From: Paroedura picta
Taxonomy: Eukaryota; Chordata; Lepidosauria; Squamata; Gekkonidae
DNA length: 64,000 nt
Direction of reading: 5' to 3'
Assembly (NCBI RefSeq): GCF_049243985.1
Contig: NC_135377.1
Span: 65,544,145 to 65,608,144 of the forward strand
Every line of letters starts with the position of its first letter. The first letter of the stretch is position 1. This document shows positions 59,054 to 64,000 of the stretch, in pieces. A program made the position numbers and the translations under genes. A model generated the notes under the pieces. That model had not been told where the DNA came from, did no database searches, and saw nothing but the letters and a program-made list of their open reading frames with translations.

Positions 59054-60698
59054 TAGGCACCAAAGAGAAGGAAAACGGTGGTCAGGATTGGACCATAAAG
59101 TTGATTTGAAAGAAAGCCTTTTTCTCTTGCTGGATTTAACTGGTAAAAAAATGTAGGGATCACATGATTTCTGAAAGTAGCCAATTGTATGGGTTGAAAA
59201 TATTGTTGATATTTAGATTACAGTGGGTAATCTCAGGGAATATTTTTGAATTATTTATTGGTTTGTGGTTGGATTTTATTTTGCGTATATATTCTCTGTT
59301 CATTTTATTTCTTTGGGTTTATAGAGCCTTTCTTTATGGCTCTAAGTATTCCACCTTAGGTTTCTAGGTTTCAGGCTTAAATCGATTGATGTTCAAATTG
59401 GTCTTTAATGCAAATGTAAAGCTGTAAATGGATGAAATGTACAACTAATTTTTCTTCTGCATTCTGTTGGGCATAAACAACGTTCAGACAAAGAACAGAG
59501 TAAAAGGCATTTTTAGCAGCAAAGGGTAAGACTTCACAATAACTTTCCTGAGCAGAGAAGTTCACAGGCATGATTAACATTTACTAGCCTACAGACCATG
59601 TATATCTGTTCAGGTTACTTGTGGCTCAGCAACTGCCTGAAAGCGGGGGGTGGGTAGGGGTGGGAATAAAGACTCTTTCACTTTATGACATCTTTATTTA
59701 GCCATTTAAAAGCATTTTTACATGCCATAGATGCACAACTATTTACAAGCCTGGCTTTCTTGTCGTTTGGGGCGGTGGAGATGGGCAGAATCTGTTAATT
59801 TCTCAGAGTCGTGGCACATACCCTTTTGCATGTGAATTTAAGGCATTGTTCCTGTAGCTAGCAATTGGCTGCTCTTCACAACTTTCATTCCATTCAGAGG
59901 GCAGAACCTCGATTCTGTTTAATTTAGAGCAAGGGCTCGAAAACATGGAAATACATTTCTTCCAATAACAAGGGTGTGTCCCTTCGTGAAAACACATTCC
60001 TGCTGTTAACCTTTGACCACAGAGAGGGAATTACCTCTGCAAGGTAAATGTATACAACTGTTCTCTGACTGATCTCTAGAGGTTTCCGGTTGAGGGAAAA
60101 GGAGGACCCTCTGGAATTGGCTCTACCTCATTCTGAAAGGGCATGGAAACTTGACTTGAAAGGGGCAGGTCACAGCGGCTTTGACTGAGATTAAGCTGGT
60201 CTGATTGCCATTGCTCTTGATTCGTTAACAAAACAATGACAGCATACACCATATCTGAACGCAAAGAGCAGCTTTTGGAAATAGCTTTTGGGGTTGGGTG
60301 GGTGTGTTCATATTGTACCGGCGTTTTGAAAAGGAAATTAGCCAGAAGCTAACTAGTCATAACAAAAAAGGTACAGATTCAGATGTTTCTTTTTTAGGCG
60401 CTCTGTGTATGTGTATGTTTAAAATTAGATTATTTTTGCTTGTGGAAATGTAGTGGGGGGGGGGGAGAGGGAGATCATTTATAACACAGGACGTTATTCA
60501 GTCCCCGCTGAAGCCGCCGCCATTCTTCAAGTCCAAGAAGTGACTAACATCTCCGGAGACTCGCTGTCATCTACTGCGTGCGTCCTGATATCCGGATTCC
60601 TTTTAAAATATGTCTGTTTTAGTTGGCATCAGCAGAAGTATCTTTTGAAACAAATGTGAATGAAGTCCTGCTTTGTTTACTCTGAGCCAGGGATGGCC

Positions 60699-61083
60699 AT
60701 ATAAAATCATAGAATCATACAGTTCGTAGGGACCTTCAGGGTCATCTAGTCCAACCCCCTGCACAATGCAGGAACTCAAAACTACCTGCCTACCCACAGT
60801 GACCCCAATTTTATCTTCAAGTGATCCCCAAAATCTTCAGAATTTAACCTGGCCTGGAAGGAATTCACCTATCGTCCCACAGTAATCGGCAATTCCCTGG
60901 GTATGCAAGGAAGGGCCACAAGAGACCAACACTGGCACATCCCTTCTTGCCCATCCACTCGCAATCTGCCTAAGTTTATAAAAATCAGCATTTCTGTCAG
61001 ATGACTTCTCACCACCTCCTGAGGAAGCCTGTTCCACTGAGGAACCGCTCTAACAGTCAGGAACTTCTTCCAGATGTTTAGCC
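60699..61083 (-). mobile_element. CR1 LINE 3' end
   Basis: AAATCATAGAATCATACAGT tail, TCATCTAGTCCAACCCCCTG and GAGGAAGCCTGTTCCACTGA, all reverse complement of CR1 3' sequence. Confidence 0.88.
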
Positions 61084-61234
61084 AAAAATTCTTTTGAATT
61101 AATATGACACTCTGCAGACCAGGTTTGTCTCCCCCCTCATCCTAAGCAGTTTTATGTCCCATCAGCAGATCTTAAAATATGATGAAATGTTTGGGACTTT
61201 TGAGGAAAATGTTTAAAATTTTTTCATGCATAAG

Positions 61235-62197
61235 AATAGAATCATAGAATCATAGAGTTGGAAGGGACCTCCTGGGTCATCTAGTCCAACCCCTGCACTA
61301 TGCAGGACACACATCCCAATCGCTCATCTACTTTAACCTGCCACCCCTTTGCCTTCACAGAATTAACCTCTCCGTCAGATGGTTATCCAGCCTCTGTTTA
61401 AAAATTTCCAAAGATGGAGAACCCACCACCTCCTGAGGAAGCCTGTTCCCCTGAGAAACCGCTTTAACTGTCAGAAACTTCTTCCGGATGTTTAGATGGA
61501 ATTTCTTTTGAATTAATTTCATCCCATTCATTCTGGTCTGCCCCTCTGGGGCAAGAGAGAACAATTCTGCTCCATCCTCCATATGACACCCTTTTAAATA
61601 CTTGAAGATAGTTATCAGATCCACTCTCGGTCGTCTCCTCTCTAGGCTAAACAGACTAAGCTCCCCCAACCTTTCTTCATATGTCTTAGTCTCCAAACCC
61701 CTCACCATCTTTGTTGCCCTCCTCTGGACACGTTCCAGTTTGTCAACATCCCTCTTCAACTGGGGTGCCCAAAACTGAACACAGTACTCCAAGTGAGGCC
61801 GAACCAGAGTAAAGCGGTACCATCACCTCCCATGATCTGGACACGATATCCGTTTGATTCAGCCCAAAATCCCATTTGCCTTTTTAGCCACTGAGTCACA
61901 CTGTTGACTCATGTTCACTGTCTTGTCTACTAAGACTCCTAGATCCTTTTCGCACATGCTACTGCCAAGACAAGTCTCCCCAATCTTATATTGATGTATT
62001 TGGTTTTTCCTACCTAAATGCAGAACTTTACATTTGTCCCTCTTGAACTTCATTTTATTCAGTTTGCAATATTCTATAAATGTTACATTTAAATTGGCTT
62101 TGTATGTTAAAAAAAATGATGAATATGTGTGCTGGAATAAGCAAGATCTGCAGGGTGCAAATTGAGCAGAATATAAAAGGTGTCCTGCACGAGGCAT
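61235..62197 (-). mobile_element. CR1 LINE, 3' part of the reverse-transcriptase ORF
   Basis: - strand translation at 61,355-61,792 reads MEYCVQFWAPQLKRDVDKLE, RVQRRATKMVRGLE, DLITIFKYLKG and GNRLPQEVV, the classic CR1 C-terminus. 61,859-62,197 adds NKMKFKRDKCKVLHLG and DLGVLVDK. The two pieces are separated by disrupted sequence. The 3' end carries ATTCTATG repeats. Confidence 0.95.
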
Positions 62198-62384
62198 CAG
62201 AGGACATGCATATTTAGCATAAATAGGATAGGAACTTCCTGATGCTTTTCAAATTATCTCCTCCAGTATCCTGATTGGCTCCACAGGAGACTTCTGCTTG
62301 CTTCCAGAACAGTTGTTGAACAGAAGAATGACTGCAAACAACAACTAGTTAGATCCTTAGTTATTTATTCAATTGTTGTTGTTG

Positions 62385-62556
62385 TTAGGTGCGAAGTCGT
62401 GTCCGACCCATCGCGACCCCATGGACAATGATCCTCCAGGCCTTCCTGTCCTCTACCATTCCCCGGAGTCCATTTAAGTTCACAACAACTGCTTCAGTGA
62501 CTCCATCCAGCCACCTCATTCTCTGTCGCCCCCTTCTTCTTTTGCCCTCGATCGCT
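62385..62556 (-). mobile_element. Bov-B-like (RTE) LINE 3' end
   Basis: GTGCGAAGTCGTGTCCGACC, CCATGGACAATGATCCTCCA, GACTCCATCCAGCCACCTCA. It is the reverse complement, nearly word for word, of 63,165-63,345. Confidence 0.75.
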
Positions 62557-62769
62557 CAATTAATTTATTTATATTTTGGCTTTTATACCACCCCTCTTAG
62601 GCTAGCTGTCTTGGGGCGGTGTACAATATGAGTATAAGACATTGCTTACATAATGATAAAAAGTAAAATCCATCCATATATATTAAATAATTTAAAATTA
62701 ACACGCTAAAATAATAAACAAAGAACAAAATATCAACACTGATGGGTGTTAGGTTTTGGTCTTCTGGTA

Positions 62770-63022
62770 GTATGAGGAGGTGGTGGGTGGAGCAAGGAAG
62801 GCCCAATCAGTTGTTTTAGATGTACTTTCTGCTGGCCTCAACCATAAGCCTGGCCAAAGAGCTCTGTCTTGCAACCCTGTGGAACTCAGTAAGTTCTGTC
62901 AGGGCCATGATCTCTCCTGGGAACTTGTTCTGCTAGGTCCTGGCTTTGGTGAGGCAAGTGTACACCAAGGGACCCTCAGACGGTTGGTGTTGGCTGACCA
63001 TAGAGCTCTCTGGGGAACATAT
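62770..63022 (-). mobile_element. L2-like LINE, first segment of an interrupted copy
   Basis: GCTGGCCTCAACCATAAGCC, AAGAGCTCTGTCTTGCAACC; same family as 42,510-42,905. Continues at 63,494 after the insertion. Confidence 0.7.
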
Positions 63023-63098
63023 TTACCGTATTTGCCGGCGTATAAGACGACTGGGCGTATAAGACGACCCCCCAACATTTCCACTCAAAATATAGAGT

Positions 63099-63141
63099 TT
63101 GTTACATTACATTGTTACATTACATTACATTACATTACATA
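63099..63141. repeat. (ACATT)n tract
   Basis: Repeated TACATTACATTACAT at the left edge of the Bov-B insertion; a shorter ACATTACATTACAG lies at its right edge (63,354-63,367). Confidence 0.85.
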
Positions 63142-63149
63142 CATTACTC

Positions 63150-63350
63150 TGGAGAAGAGCCTAATGCTGGGAGCGATCGAGGGCAAAAGAAGAAGGGGAC
63201 GACAGAGAATGAGGTGGCTGGATGGAGTCACTGAAGCAGTAGGTGCAAACTTAAATGGACTCCGGGGAATGGTGGAGGACAGGAAGGCCTGGAGGATCAT
63301 TGTCCATGGGGTCGCGATGGGTCAGACACGACTTCGCACATAACAACAAC
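63150..63350 (+). mobile_element. Bov-B-like (RTE) LINE 3' end with ORF C-terminus
   Basis: Encodes GRQRMRWLDGVTEAVGANLN, GLRGMVEDRKAWRIIVHGV, MGQTRLRT, closely like the RWLDGITDS...REAWRAAVHGVAKSRTRLSD C-terminus of Bov-B. Followed by (AAC)n. Confidence 0.8.
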
Positions 63351-63493
63351 AACACATTACATTACAGTACTATGGGCCACTATGGGCAGCTATGTCTATC
63401 CCAACTGAAGTGCACCCGGCGTATAGGACAACCCCCCCACTTGGAGGCATGTTTTTCAGGGGGGAAAAGTAGTCTTATACCCCAGCAAATACT

Positions 63494-63730
63494 GTAGATA
63501 GGCAGACTGCATATGGCCTTAAAAGTTAATGCCAAAACTTTGAACGAGATCCGGAATTCCACTGGATGGCAGTGTAGCTGCCACAGGACTGGTCTTATAT
63601 GGGCTGTCCTCGGTGTATGTGTGAGAAACTGGGCAGTTGTATTTTGACTTGCAATAGTTTCTGAAGCAATGTCAAGGGAAGCCCCATGTAGAGTGAATTA
63701 CAGTAATCAGCTGAGTTCTGATCTTGGAAC
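63494..63730 (-). mobile_element. L2-like LINE, second segment
   Basis: TTGAACGAGATCCGGAATTC, GGCAGTGTAGCTGCCACAGG, GAATTACAGTAATC: same word order as 42,690-42,860. Confidence 0.75.
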
Positions 63731-64000
63731 TGGATTTGTCTGGGCAAAAAACACTTTGAGAGGGGGCAGAAGGGAGGTTATTAGAGGGTATGGGGTGGAT
63801 TTAGCATTCCTCACCTTCATGCCAGTAGTGCTATAAAAATTAGAGTTGTTTGATGTGGCCACCGAAGCGGCCATTCCCGCCAATCACTGCGGGGGGGGGG
63901 GGGCCTGGGCGCCGGTTGACGAACGCACGCAGGTGCTTTGGCGGCCAAATCGCACAACCCTAAAAAATCACTCAAACCTCAGGAAACCACCTCTGTTATA
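63731..64000 (+). other. End of window, intronic
   Basis: Contains a G14 run at 63,889-63,902 and a CpG-rich patch (63,890-63,950). Nothing else recognised. Confidence 0.6.

Larger units (their letters stand above)
63023..63493. mobile_element. MITE with TACMGTATTTGC ends, carrying a Bov-B insertion
   Basis: Left end TTTACCGTATTTGCCGGCGT and right end CCCAGCAAATACTGTA are inverted repeats. GGCGTATAAGACGACTGGGC at the left and CCGGCGTATAGGACAACC near the right mark its two halves. Class not assigned. Confidence 0.65.
58576..64000 (+). other. Crotonase intron 5 (at least 5.4 kb)
   Basis: No further coding exon was recognised. Contains a SINE (58,855-59,053), CR1 pieces, Bov-B-like ends and nested L2/MITE. 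59,060-60,690 holds no recognised repeat. Confidence 0.75.

Overview
This is vertebrate nuclear DNA, most likely from a squamate reptile. It has long introns with GT-AG splice sites, many tRNA-derived SINEs of the Sauria type with TTC tails, CR1 and L2-like LINEs, Bov-B-like LINE 3' ends, 5S-rRNA-derived SINEs and hAT-type MITEs. The species cannot be fixed from the sequence alone.

Layout. (1) 1-11,690, + strand: the 3' end of desmoplakin (DSP). Three exons are visible: a 99-bp plakin-end exon, the giant rod exon, and the last exon with the plakin-repeat domains and the GSR tail. Two in-frame splice donors inside the rod exon match the sizes of the human DSPII and DSPIa deletions. (2) 11,691-12,837: short tail-to-tail intergenic segment. 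(3) 12,919-38,889, - strand: 22 exons of a short FACIT-like collagen that I cannot name. From N to C it has a basic helical exon, a tyrosine-rich acidic exon, a TSPN (thrombospondin-N/laminin-G-like) domain, 14 small Gly-X-Y exons, a cysteine-containing non-collagenous exon, a second short collagenous stretch and a CxxxxC tail. The signal-peptide exon and the end of the TSPN domain were not found. (4) About 41,140-41,830: CpG-rich block with CTCF-like motifs. (5) 41,324-58,575, + strand: five exons of a mitochondrial-looking enoyl-CoA hydratase/isomerase (crotonase) family gene whose last exon or exons lie beyond the window. (6) 58,576-64,000: its last visible intron, dense in nested LINEs and MITEs.

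How the parts relate. DSP and the collagen are convergent. The collagen and the crotonase gene are divergent, with about 2.4 kb between the first recognised collagen exon and the crotonase start codon. From memory, I do not recall this collagen or this crotonase beside DSP in mammals (DSP is followed by SNRNP48/BMP6 in human). The pair is therefore the most interesting content: possibly two ancestral vertebrate genes kept in reptiles and missing in mammals. Exon ends were placed by hand from splice signals, reading frame and phase. Phases agree across all recognised exon joins except the unresolved gap between 29,066 and 33,914.
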